Assembly: GCF_016786215.1 (NCBI RefSeq)
Contig: NZ_JADOBG010000007.1
Coordinates: forward strand, 62,001 to 126,000
Reading direction: 5' to 3'
From: Legionella bononiensis
Lineage (GTDB): Bacteria; Pseudomonadota; Gammaproteobacteria; Legionellales; Legionellaceae
DNA: 64,000 nt
The position numbers and the translations under genes were made by a program. Position 1 is the first letter of the stretch; each line of letters opens with the position of its first letter. The notes beneath the pieces are model-generated. The model was not told where the DNA came from, did no database searches, and saw only the letters and a list, made by a program, of their open reading frames with translations. Below are positions 26,964 to 35,828 of the stretch, piece by piece.

Positions 26964-28499
26964 ATGAAATGGAATTTGTATATGCCTAAACGCTCGGATT
27001 TAAATAAAAGAAATATTGCTGTAATCGGATCAGGGACGGGACTAACAGCCGCCTGGGCTTTAGAAAGTCAAAAAGAGTTCAAAGTAACTGTATTTGAGGA
27101 AGCTGATAGACTTGGTGGTCATATTCACAGTATAAAACTTAATAATGTAATTCTTGAAGGCGGTGCAGAATTCATAGGACCTCCTTCATTATATCCTAAT
27201 GTACATCAATTATTTAATCATCTAAATGTCAAGTTAGATCCCTTCGAACTGAATATGGATTTTGACGATTTAAATAAAAAGGATCATGTAGTTCTTCCTC
27301 CACTATATCATACCTCGGATGGTAAAGATAAAAGCGAACGTACTTCCTGCAGCCTTTCAGTATGTGGTTTATTTAAAATTAAAAGAAAACAAACGGTAAC
27401 CCGTGTATCAGTAAATACAATATTGACTGAACTGTATAACCTGCTCAATATGAATGATCTCATCAATGACGCCAAACAAAAAATACTTAATTCGGATCAG
27501 GTAATGACCCTTGAAGAGTTTGTAGAAATCTTCAAAAAAGAATGTGCAGACTTTTTTACCCATAGAGAAGATTTTGCTGATGAGTTCCTATATCCATTGG
27601 TTGCATCAGGATGGGGCGTGCCAATCGAAATGATAAAAAAATTCTGTGCCCATTATGCGATGAACTATTTAGCGGCAGGAAAAGATTGGTTTGATGCCCC
27701 TGAAGGATTAAGCACTTACATTGAAAAAATGGCAGCTCAATGTACAAATACCCAAATTAATTTAAATTCAGGAATTAAAAAATTAGTACCCATCGTTGTT
27801 GATGGAGCAACAAAATACCATTTATTAAAAAAAGACGACACCTTGGTCATGGATGACAGTGGGCAAGCCATTGTCTATGATGATGTCATAATCACCACGC
27901 CTGCCTACGTTACCAAAGAGCTTCTGACGGATGTTCAGGATGATGCGATAAAGGCATTAAAAGAAAAACTGAATAATGTATATTATTACGATACTACAAT
28001 AGTATTTCATCAGGATCCTGCATACAGATCACCCTACAATACTGTTGTTCATAGTCGATACGATGGTACTCAATCTGCGAATACTATGACTAAACCCTGG
28101 AAATTTGAAGCAGGAGAAGTACCTGTAATGAAATAATGGGTTTTACCAGGTCAGCCTATGCCCAAGAATGTGCTTAAAGAAGTTCATTATCGTCACCCGA
28201 AAATGGGTATTGAATATTATGAAGCCCAACAAGCATTGCATACAGCACAGGGTATAGCAGGTTTATGGCATGGAGGAATTCTGGCAGGATTTAATGATTC
28301 ACATGAAAGTGGTGTAACAGCTGATCTTCAGGTAGCAGCTAAACTGAATCTGGAAGAGAACTGTTTGGAAGAAAATGAACGACTGGCTCTATTCCCCAAC
28401 ATTCTTGCTCCAATGCCCCATTCAGCTATAGTCAAAGCGGCGTTAGATGAAGAGCTTGAGGAAGATCACATAGCCTCTTCATCACGTTCATTTGCCTGA
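26964..28499 (+). pseudogene. FAD-dependent (amine-oxidase-like) oxidoreductase interrupted by an in-frame TAA
   Basis: The first part (to 28136) has the FAD-binding IGSGTGLTAAWAL, then VFEEADRLGGHIHS and LEGGAEFIGP, characteristic of NAD(P)-binding-Rossmann amine oxidases. At 28134-28136 a TAA interrupts the frame (VMK-stop-WVLPGQPMPKN). The same frame then stays open for another 120 codons, carrying the C-terminal FAD-contact region (GIAGLWHGGILAGFNDSHESGVTADLQVA). A single TCA or similar sense codon changed to TAA would explain this. Total length without the stop is about 511 codons, normal for the family. Either a recent pseudogene, a sequencing error, or much less likely readthrough. A later ATG at 26982 (MPKRSD) is an alternative start. 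Confidence 0.8.
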
Positions 28500-28508
28500 T
28501 CGATTCAA

Positions 28509-28535
28509 CTCCCGGTTCCGGTTGGAATCCGGGAG
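28509..28535. terminator. Hairpin between convergent genes
   Basis: CTCCCGG-TTCC / GGAA-T-CCGGGAG stem (one bulge) with a short loop just after the oxidoreductase stop. GC-rich for its surroundings. T-rich stretch TTATTCATAATTCTT follows. Confidence 0.6.
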
Positions 28536-28612
28536 CCTTATTCATAATTCTTATGAATGAGCTGGCAGGGCGCACCTATCAATTTAGACAGTGTACACGA
28601 GCAAATAAGTAT

Positions 28613-29383
28613 TTATGACGCATTAAACGCGCTGTTTTCTATAGTGCTCTCCGATAACTGATCTTCGTCCACTGATTGTTTCTTTGAATTATAATAATCC
28701 TCTGCTGAATTTTTTGCAGATAACAGATTATACGCTTTAAAAAATCCATAAGAACTTGCTATTCCCGTAATGCTACAGCCAACTATTGCCGCAGTAGCAA
28801 TCCCTCCAGTCAGAATTGAGGCGGCAACAGCAAGAGCAAATACCGAAGCGGCAAAAACCAACGTTGCCAAAGCAATGCTCGTATATAAAAATAAATAACT
28901 GTATTGAGCCGAAATTTCCGGGTTAGTTCTGGCTTCAATATGAAATTTGACATTGGACATGACACGTCCAGACAGTGTAACAGGGCAGGGAATAAAACTT
29001 GGCCACATGATACCAAAAGCTAAAAGGTTTAAGCTAAGATTGGACAAACTTGGTTTTGGAATACCAGCAAACTCAGTTAAAAACCATTGTGCTGCCACAG
29101 CGCAATTGTTACTTAATATACCAGCCTCACTCCAAGTCTCTGCCCAATAAGTTCGCCATTTTTTAGTGATTTCGGTGGGATTAGCCTCTATATCAAAGGT
29201 ATAGGAAGAATCCGCCTGAGCAATATAAGCTTTGGGTCCGGCTACACTCCAATTATTGGTAGGAGTTTCCCAACGATTAATCCCATAATAGGTATGAGGC
29301 TTTGTTGATGTATTTTCAAGTACAATCTCAATATGAGTCCAAATGCTATGAAAATTTAAAACATGTACTTTAATATCTGCCAT
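28613..29383 (-). CDS. Putative permuted-papain-fold protein with membrane hairpin, candidate effector
   Basis: A 256-aa protein. The order His first (SIWTHIEI, His17) then Cys (ILSNNCAVAAQWF, Cys94) resembles circularly permuted papain-like folds of the PPPDE/LRAT/YiiX group, where a HxEI strand and an N-C helix supply the catalytic pair. The identification rests on this pattern only. Residues of about 165-215 form two long hydrophobic stretches (LFLYTSIALATLVFAASVFAL and ASILTGGIATAAIVGCSITGI). The tail is acidic/Ser-rich. The longest frame begins with TTG at 29407. I prefer ATG 29383 (MADIKVH). A secreted enzyme acting at a membrane is possible but inferred. Confidence 0.6.
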   Translation of the reverse strand: MADIKVHVLNFHSIWTHIEIVLENTSTKPHTYYGINRWETPTNNWSVAGPKAYIAQADSSYTFDIEANPTEITKKWRTYWAETWSEAGILSNNCAVAAQWFLTEFAGIPKPSLSNLSLNLLAFGIMWPSFIPCPVTLSGRVMSNVKFHIEARTNPEISAQYSYLFLYTSIALATLVFAASVFALAVAASILTGGIATAAIVGCSITGIASSYGFFKAYNLLSAKNSAEDYYNSKKQSVDEDQLSESTIENSAFNAS

Positions 29384-29656
29384 ATAAATAAGACCATTCC
29401 GAATCAATTGCGGCGTATATTAACACATAAACACATAATTGCTCAATTTGAACACAATAAAAACTGCAATAGGGAGTTCGTTAAAACACTTCCATAGGCT
29501 ATGGATTGCAATAGTTCTGTCGAATAAACTCGTTATAAACGGCACTTCTAGGATCGCTCAATGTATGAACCATGCAACATTCTGCTGTATTTATAATCTT
29601 TATGATGGTATAATAATCAGCAAATTTACTGTCCCTGAATATAAATGAGGAAAACT

Positions 29657-31420
29657 ATGCGAATTACTTTTAATGACTTTCAGGCGATATATGATCAATA
29701 TCAATTCAATGACACCATCATAATTCGATACAGTAAAGATAAAAATGACCAAACCATGGATAAAGAAATTAAGCTGTACAGGGAACAAAACAGATTTTAT
29801 GTTGAACATATCGAATACAATGAAACTGAAAACCGTACAAAAGTTACCTCCGAAAAACAAGAAATTACAGAGCATTCCTTAAGACAGGAGCATGCCTACC
29901 TCGCTACTTTATTTACAGAGCTAAAACCAAAACCGACAGTCAAAAAATCTGCCTGGGAAGATTTTAAAAACTCAGACTCGAAACTCAAATGGCTGCTGCG
30001 TTTTTGTTTTTTAGATACTCGTTTAATTGGCGGGGCAATCGGTCAGATTATTGCTTACTCGGCAAACAGTGAAAACAAGCATTATAAAACCATCCCATCC
30101 ACAGTATTGGGTAAAACTTTAGGCCCACTGATTTTTCCTGCCGGCTACAAAAAACCCACTTTTGATCTTGAGAAAGACCCTGGCATCATTGAAATTGATA
30201 CGATACAACACAAACAATATAAAGCGTTGAAAAAGTATAATCCAATATATCAATCAGATAATGGAACGATTCGTTTTAATGAACAACCCGTTTCAATGAC
30301 CCTTCGTGACACTACCATTGAACTGGAAACGATTGTTGCTTCGAATGATCTGGTTAATGATGAAAATAAACATGATCATCTTACAATTGTTTATTTCAAC
30401 GGAAACAGCGGGAGTTTTCAACAGGACTATCAACAGGTTGCAGAAGATCTGCTGAGTTATGGCAAAGATGGTGTTCCGGTTACCGCAGTTCAATTTAATT
30501 ACCCAGGAATTTTAAACAGTGAAGGGCAGGTTGAAATAGCTCAAGATCTGGTTAATTCAGGTATTGCGCAAGTTCAATCATTACTGGATCAGGGAATACC
30601 CCATTCCAAAATCGTATTACACGGTGTTTCTTTAGGCGGAAGTATTGCCAGCCAAGTAGCCGCTCATTTCCATCAACTGCCTAAGGCTGATGATCCAAAA
30701 CAAAAACAGACTTTGGGTGGATTATATGCGTCGCGCACTTTTGCTTCCACAGCACAAGTAGGAAGAGATTATTTCAATCGCGCCCTGGGAAATAATATTT
30801 TTTCCCGAATTCTTTCGACGCTATGTCTGTCTTTTATAAAGTTAGGAACCTGGGGTTCCAATTGGGATTTGGATACCGGAAAAGCATTTTTCAGCCTTCC
30901 TAAGGATAAGAGAAATTATTCCGTTGTAATCTCTCCAAAGGCTCACAGAAATGCCTATCGTGAACAGCATCAAGGCTCCTGGTTTCAACGGATTGTCGAT
31001 TTTCTATTAGGACGAGAGATTAATCCGGTTGATGACGCTGTTTTAGGTCGCGGTTTACATGATTCATGGGAGCGTTCTTTCGATAAATTTCTAGCTCAAT
31101 GGGGTTTTTATGGTGAAAAAGCCATGAAAAATTACTCAAGTGAAAACAGTTACCGTAAGATGATGGTAGTTGATTTTAAGACAAAACAGTTTGCTCCTGA
31201 TCTGGATGGTCATGCAGTAGCTGATTATTGTTACAAAAAAGGAGATCAACTATTCAATCCAACTAAAGCTAATAAATCTATCGGTTTAGTGCACAGAGCT
31301 CCTGCAGTCACTGTATTCAAAGATGGAACAGAACAGCGATGCTTGACAATACATGGCAATGAAGCCGGTGAAGTGTCACGACGTTCCATGTTAAATATGT
31401 CCATGACATCATCTACTTAA
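29657..31420 (+). CDS. GxSxG alpha/beta-hydrolase, putative Dot/Icm effector (SidB/Sdb-like architecture)
   Basis: A 587-aa protein. The central domain has an alpha/beta-hydrolase core: strand plus oxyanion region LTIVYFNGNSGSFQQDY, nucleophile elbow HGVSLGGSIASQ (Ser325), and a late DLDGHA that may supply the His. The N-terminal 150 residues are a charged helical region of unknown fold. The overall size and hydrolase core recall the Legionella SidB/SdbA-C lipase-like effectors, but I cannot confirm membership. The C-terminus is GEVSRRSMLNMSMTSST, and the hexapeptide VSRRSM recurs at the end of the gene at 34962. Start 29657 was chosen because GAGG lies 7 nt before it. Confidence 0.75.
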   Translation: MRITFNDFQAIYDQYQFNDTIIIRYSKDKNDQTMDKEIKLYREQNRFYVEHIEYNETENRTKVTSEKQEITEHSLRQEHAYLATLFTELKPKPTVKKSAWEDFKNSDSKLKWLLRFCFLDTRLIGGAIGQIIAYSANSENKHYKTIPSTVLGKTLGPLIFPAGYKKPTFDLEKDPGIIEIDTIQHKQYKALKKYNPIYQSDNGTIRFNEQPVSMTLRDTTIELETIVASNDLVNDENKHDHLTIVYFNGNSGSFQQDYQQVAEDLLSYGKDGVPVTAVQFNYPGILNSEGQVEIAQDLVNSGIAQVQSLLDQGIPHSKIVLHGVSLGGSIASQVAAHFHQLPKADDPKQKQTLGGLYASRTFASTAQVGRDYFNRALGNNIFSRILSTLCLSFIKLGTWGSNWDLDTGKAFFSLPKDKRNYSVVISPKAHRNAYREQHQGSWFQRIVDFLLGREINPVDDAVLGRGLHDSWERSFDKFLAQWGFYGEKAMKNYSSENSYRKMMVVDFKTKQFAPDLDGHAVADYCYKKGDQLFNPTKANKSIGLVHRAPAVTVFKDGTEQRCLTIHGNEAGEVSRRSMLNMSMTSST

Positions 31421-31787
31421 ATTCAATTTTTAATCGATTTGAAGGTGTTATGTAACCTCGTGATTCATAGTGCCTTTAGCATCAAAATAAGCCAATTTAG
31501 TTAATATTGTGATTAAATAAACCACTATGTATAATGCATTAACTTTAAATAATTCAGTGTGCTCACTATTTTCTCTCAAGAAAAAGATTGGGAAATAGAA
31601 AGAGAAAATGATGTGTCCTATGAAACGCCTATCATTAAACAAGCTCATACAAAAAATAGAGTTAAATTTAAAAATACCATAAAACCTATGGATGCCCTAA
31701 AAATATATTCAATTAAAAATCATAGACTTATTGACGAACGCTCCTCTGTTATTACAATACAGGAAGTATTTGCAGCAAGGGTTTAAC
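31421..31787. other. Intergenic region before methyltransferase
   Basis: The 367 bp show no convincing gene. A 75-codon frame starting at a GTG (31559-31786) has no ribosome binding site and no recognisable content. The true methyltransferase start is downstream at 31788. Confidence 0.5.
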
Positions 31788-32399
31788 ATGACGGAAAGGA
31801 ATAAAGATAAAGTTTATCAAGTATATAATGAGATAATTGATTGGTTTGACCTGAATCGCAGTAAAGATCTGAGTATGGAGAAATTTTATTTAAATTTCAT
31901 TCAAAAATATCTCAAGCCTAAAAGCAAAATATTAGATGTAGGCTGTGGCACTGGAGAACCCATAGCTCAATTTTTAATTACTGAAGGTTATGAGGTAACC
32001 GGTATAGATGCCAGTATAAAAATGATTGAATTGTGCAAACAGCGATTTCCAAAGAGCACATGGATTTTAGCAGATATGCGTACTTTAGATTTGAATGAAC
32101 AATACCATGCAGTTATTGCTTGGCATAGCTTGTTCCATTTGCCTCATGATGATCAAAGAATGACATTAAAGTTACTGGCTTCCTTTGTTGATAAACAGGG
32201 TTTATTAATCTTTACAACAGGACCTGAATTGGATGAAGTTTGGAGTGATAATGGAGGATACGATTTATACCATGCATCTCTTTCAACCGAAGAATACAAA
32301 CAGATACTTGCAGATAATCAATTAAAAGTACTGGCGCATAAAATTAGAGATCCAGAATGTGGTGATGCGACGGTATGGGTTGCGCAAAAAACCAGTTAA
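31788..32399 (+). CDS. Class I SAM-dependent methyltransferase
   Basis: A 203-aa methyltransferase with motif I ILDVGCGTGEPIAQFL, motif II VTGIDASIKMIELC, motif III region ILADMRTLDL and motif IV/post I AVIAWHSLFHLPHDDQ. It belongs to the small-molecule Methyltransf_25/11 type. The substrate cannot be predicted. ATG 31788 (MTERNKDKVYQVY) has AAGG 8 nt upstream and gives the usual N-terminal length. The upstream in-frame ATG at 31731 is disfavoured. It is convergent with the kinase-like gene, with a shared terminator between them. Confidence 0.85.
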   Translation: MTERNKDKVYQVYNEIIDWFDLNRSKDLSMEKFYLNFIQKYLKPKSKILDVGCGTGEPIAQFLITEGYEVTGIDASIKMIELCKQRFPKSTWILADMRTLDLNEQYHAVIAWHSLFHLPHDDQRMTLKLLASFVDKQGLLIFTTGPELDEVWSDNGGYDLYHASLSTEEYKQILADNQLKVLAHKIRDPECGDATVWVAQKTS

Positions 32400-32435
32400 A
32401 CTTACTGGTTGAATCCGCCCTCGCTACAAATACAC

Positions 32436-32465
32436 TAAGTCTGATTATCAAAATAATCAGACTTA
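32436..32465. terminator. Bidirectional hairpin terminator
   Basis: Perfect 13-bp inverted repeat (TAAGTCTGATTAT / ATAATCAGACTTA) with loop CAAA, between convergent genes ending at 32399 and 32477. Confidence 0.8.
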
Positions 32466-32476
32466 AGAGATCGTTG

Positions 32477-33760
32477 TTATGAAGGAGATAAAATTGATTC
32501 AACTTCTGTTTCAAAAGAATTAGTGATTTGTAAACACTGATCAAGTGTATTACTAAGTTCCTGACTAGAATTTGGAATAACCTGTTTCAGATTAGTTATT
32601 TTTTCTTTTACATCGTCCAAAGTATTCATCTGTGAGATGCATGCAATTAAGGTATCTGCATAATTTAATTCTCTTTCAGTTGTTAGTCTTTCTTTGAACA
32701 ATTGGGATTTATGAGAATTAGGATCAATATGCAATTTAAGTTGAATTTCTTCCTTAAATTTTATTAATTCATTAATACAAAAACGTTGGACAATTTCAAT
32801 TGGATCTTCGTGGTGTTGTGGAAATGATGGATTTTCTTCCAGAATCAAGGTTATTTTCAAATCATCTACTATAGACTCCTCTTCTTCATCGTCATCGTCA
32901 TCGTCGTTCTGGTCTTTCTGACATTGTTTATCAATTGAATTGCTTGGTTCAGATGAACTTGAGGTTGCTTGTGATGAAGGGTAATCACTACCCGTGCTAT
33001 TTGGATCGTACTGAATAGGTTGCATTAAAACATGATCTAAATGGGCCAAAGCGTCTTCATGAAGACGCTTTTTCTCGTCCTTAGATAAGGAATACAATTG
33101 AGATCCAGCATAAGCTTTTGCTAATTTATCCCTTAATTCCAGATCATGTTTTAAAAAACTTACATCAACAAGATCAGGTCTGTACGTTTTTAAGAAAATT
33201 AAAGCCCTGGAAGTAGACAGTGTATGTGGGTATTTCCCAGGCAATTTATCCTCAATTTCTCTATTCTTGCTTTCAAAAAACCAAGCTCTTTTTCCCCACT
33301 CGGAAAGACTGGTTTCGCTATTTTGCCGTGTTACACGGTGAAGATTTGTACTTTTTTGTTGCTGTTCTAATTGTAATGCCAAACCCACGTCAACACATAC
33401 AACCAAGCCATCAGAACGTCTTTTAATAAAATTCTTGGGCGCCAGAGCATCCATAACAATTCTTCCTGAACGATTATAAATATCCACTAAAGCAGCCCCT
33501 ATTTCCTTATCAGAAGCTTGTTCTCCATCTATAAAAGGACATATCCAACCCTTCCCATAAGTTGTTTCAACAATATGAGCAGAAGGAGCAATATGTGAAT
33601 TTAATTCATTCCATATACGTACCGCGCGCTCAGGAATATCAGTGAGTGGAATGGTTCCACCAAATTCCTCCTTAGGAATCTTAAGAACCATAGTCGACTC
33701 TTTATTACGGTATACATAGTTATAATTTCCATTATAACTTAAGATAATCCATTGCATCAT
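32477..33760 (-). CDS. Atypical protein-kinase-like protein, putative effector
   Basis: A 427-aa protein. The N-terminal 130 residues look like a compact or degenerate kinase fold: VLKIPKE (Lys27 as the beta-3 Lys), a catalytic-loop-like MDALAPKNF (Asp104...Asn110), and VDVG at 123-126 in place of DFG. A glycine loop is not obvious (YNGNYNYVYRN is the candidate). The middle has a Ser/Thr-rich linker with an Asp/Glu run (NDDDDDDEEEE), and the C-terminus is helical. It has the hallmarks of a Legionella effector, but neither substrate nor kinase, AMPylase or lipid-kinase activity can be stated. GGAG lies 7 nt before ATG 33760. Confidence 0.6.
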   Translation of the reverse strand: MMQWIILSYNGNYNYVYRNKESTMVLKIPKEEFGGTIPLTDIPERAVRIWNELNSHIAPSAHIVETTYGKGWICPFIDGEQASDKEIGAALVDIYNRSGRIVMDALAPKNFIKRRSDGLVVCVDVGLALQLEQQQKSTNLHRVTRQNSETSLSEWGKRAWFFESKNREIEDKLPGKYPHTLSTSRALIFLKTYRPDLVDVSFLKHDLELRDKLAKAYAGSQLYSLSKDEKKRLHEDALAHLDHVLMQPIQYDPNSTGSDYPSSQATSSSSEPSNSIDKQCQKDQNDDDDDDEEEESIVDDLKITLILEENPSFPQHHEDPIEIVQRFCINELIKFKEEIQLKLHIDPNSHKSQLFKERLTTERELNYADTLIACISQMNTLDDVKEKITNLKQVIPNSSQELSNTLDQCLQITNSFETEVESILSPS

Positions 33761-34277
33761 TTATACTCCAGGCAAGATTACAACTTAATTGCGCCTAATC
33801 GAAATAAAATAGAAATTAAACATTAGGTAAATTATATGAATGGCACTATTAAGGATTTCTTAAACCCAATGATCAGATTTTATGATCTCATTACATAATG
33901 CAAATAATGCTATAAAAAAGAATCAGTGCTATTCATGGTATAAATCAATTCTTCATCATGATTTTCGTTTATAAAATTGTCCTGGACTTTGGAACTATAG
34001 CTATCTATTGGCAATAGATGTATTTATCATAGTTCGGATGTTTTAACTTTGTGACGAAATGCTAAACCTATTGAATAACTTGCAAAACAATCCGTCTCGA
34101 TCTATATATAGGCGAATCTTTGATTATCAGAATTATTGGGAAATTATTCTCATACTGAATTAATTTAGAATTTATGCGTTGAAAACGATCATGTCTAAGA
34201 TACTCTGTAAGTCACCAATTTTAGATTGAGTTCGTTATTCATTATGGTCATTAATTTATATAAGAAGGAGAATACAG
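33761..34277. other. Intergenic region upstream of ohr
   Basis: The 517 bp between divergent genes have no convincing ORF. They contain a nested palindrome at 33992-34035 (listed separately). The ohr ribosome binding site AAGGAG lies at about 34264-34269. Confidence 0.55.
33992..34035. promoter_or_regulatory. Nested palindrome, possible operator
   Basis: Inner perfect palindrome ATCTATTG-G-CAATAGAT (34003-34019) flanked by outer arms GAACTAT (33992-33998) and ATAGTTC (34029-34035). The short 1-nt centre suits a dimeric DNA-binding protein better than a hairpin terminator. It sits in the divergent intergenic region about 240 bp upstream of ohr. No regulator gene is adjacent. Confidence 0.4.
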
Positions 34278-34718
34278 ATGTCTGACGAAATTAATCCGTT
34301 ATTTACAGCTACTGCAACTGCTGTTGGCGGACGAAATGGTCGCAGTGAAACAAGTGATGGCTCACTGGCAGTCAATCTCTCAGTCCCCAAAGAGCTGGGC
34401 GGTCCAGGTAAACAAGGAACTACTACACCAGAACATCTGTTTGCCACTGGTTATGCAGCCTGCTTTGGAGGAGCTCTTGATTATGTAGCCAAGCAACATA
34501 AAAAAGATGCAACAAAAACCACGATAACCTGCGCTGTTTCAATTGGACCTCGTAAAAAAGGTGGTTTTGGGATCTCGGTTAAAATGAAAATTGAAGATAA
34601 GAGTTTTAGCAAAGAAGAACTTGCTCTGTTAGTTAAAGAAGCTCATGAACAGGTTTGTCCATACTCACATGCAACTCGTGGTAACGTTGAGGTAACATTT
34701 GACATAGTAGGCTCCTGA
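34278..34718 (+). CDS. ohr: Ohr-type organic hydroperoxide resistance peroxidase
   Basis: A 146-aa OsmC/Ohr-family thiol peroxidase that reduces organic hydroperoxides in the cytoplasm. Catalytic Cys residues are in GYAACFGGALDYV and EQVCPYSHATRGNVEV, with the upstream Arg/Glu region (TTTPEHLFATGYAAC) as in Ohr. Length is normal. Strong ribosome binding site AAGGAG. The gene stands alone; no ohrR regulator is seen next to it, so control is unknown. Confidence 0.92.
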   Translation: MSDEINPLFTATATAVGGRNGRSETSDGSLAVNLSVPKELGGPGKQGTTTPEHLFATGYAACFGGALDYVAKQHKKDATKTTITCAVSIGPRKKGGFGISVKMKIEDKSFSKEELALLVKEAHEQVCPYSHATRGNVEVTFDIVGS

Positions 34719-34766
34719 TATTCAAAGGCCCGCTCGTTCAGTACATAAGGAATTTCTGTAATAATA

Positions 34767-34884
34767 GTAGCCCGAATGAAGTGCGAAGCGCGTAATCCCG
34801 GAAGTACCGCGAAGCGGGCACCGATTAAAAAGCACCATGCTGCGCATGGGCTTCCCGGATTTCACTATACTGCATCCGGGCTAC
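34767..34884. repeat. GC-rich palindromic intergenic repeat
   Basis: A 118-bp element with terminal inverted repeats (AGTAGCCCG at the left, CGGGCTACT at the right), and internal palindromic parts ACCGCGAAGCGGG and CATGCTGCGCATG. Its GC content is far above its flanks. It looks like a dispersed non-coding repeat of the type common between genes in Legionella and other proteobacteria. Confidence 0.7.
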
Positions 34885-34961
34885 TTTTGATGTTCTCCTT
34901 AGCCTGGCGGCTATGGGGCATTGACCCGACATGATTTTATAAATTGACTTCGAATCAACTG

Positions 34962-35684
34962 TTAATACATGGAACGCCTTGAAACATTCCCACAAGGACT
35001 TAAACGCTGAATAACTTTCAATTCATTATCCAAATTGGATTCATCATAAAACAAATCTCCATCTGCTTCACTCTTTGATTCCTTTATAAATACCTTACCC
35101 TGTTCTCCCGCTGCGCAAAGTGTTTTATAAGCTATGATACGATCACACACCGAGCTCAATCCGTTCCTTAACTCATCAATGTAGTGTTCAGCACATCCCA
35201 TATTGCAAGAAAACAGTTCAATTGTGTCCAAATGTTTGTCCGCAAGCTCAAGATCCTCTGTTATCCATTCGATGTAAGCATCGGCATCAAGGCCGGCAAT
35301 TAAATGCTCCCTATTACAGCTTTGGGCAATAATCAAAAGCGAATCACCAGGATTAAGGATATCCAGGAATGCTTTCAATGAGTTATTATCATCGAGGTAA
35401 ACGAGCTCGCAAGAATACCCATAACTTTTTTGTGTATTTACAATAGCTGATTGAATCTTTTTATCGAGGGCATAGATAAATCGTTGTTTTTGTTTTGTTT
35501 GCGCTCTTAATGAATAGCTGATTTCAGTATTGGAATTTAGTTCATGAGTTAATTCTTCTGGCATATAATCTGAATCTGAATACAGTTCAATGATAATAGT
35601 TTTACGTGGCTCAGTATTCTTGCCCGCAGATCGTTTAAATAATGAATGAGAGGCTAACCGTTTATCTATTTTTTCATGTGACAT
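34962..35684 (-). CDS. Putative effector with possible caspase-like (clan CD) core
   Basis: A 240-aa protein of unknown family. The pattern LLIIAQSCNREHLIAGLDADAYIEWI followed some 30 residues later by IELFSCNMG resembles the His-strand then Cys-strand arrangement of clan CD peptidases (caspase, C80), with His127 and Cys160 as candidates. The usual HG pair is not intact, so this is weak. It ends CGNVSRRSMY: the hexapeptide VSRRSM is identical to that near the C-terminus of the hydrolase gene at 29657. The two proteins share no other obvious similarity. Probably a secreted protein; inference. Confidence 0.55.
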   Translation of the reverse strand: MSHEKIDKRLASHSLFKRSAGKNTEPRKTIIIELYSDSDYMPEELTHELNSNTEISYSLRAQTKQKQRFIYALDKKIQSAIVNTQKSYGYSCELVYLDDNNSLKAFLDILNPGDSLLIIAQSCNREHLIAGLDADAYIEWITEDLELADKHLDTIELFSCNMGCAEHYIDELRNGLSSVCDRIIAYKTLCAAGEQGKVFIKESKSEADGDLFYDESNLDNELKVIQRLSPCGNVSRRSMY

Positions 35685-35828
35685 AAAGCTACTTCAAATA
35701 CAATGGATTAAAATAGAACATTATAACACATATGCGCTCACTAAGACCAATAACAGCCCATGTCTTTATGTACTATATTAAACAGTATACTTTCGTTTAA
35801 AGACTCTATGGAATAAGGTACTTCCAGA

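Noticed and set aside
31559..31786. 75-codon plus-strand frame starting at GTG, ending just before the methyltransferase
   Set aside because: No Shine-Dalgarno, no known domain, and the composition looks like chance in AT-rich DNA.
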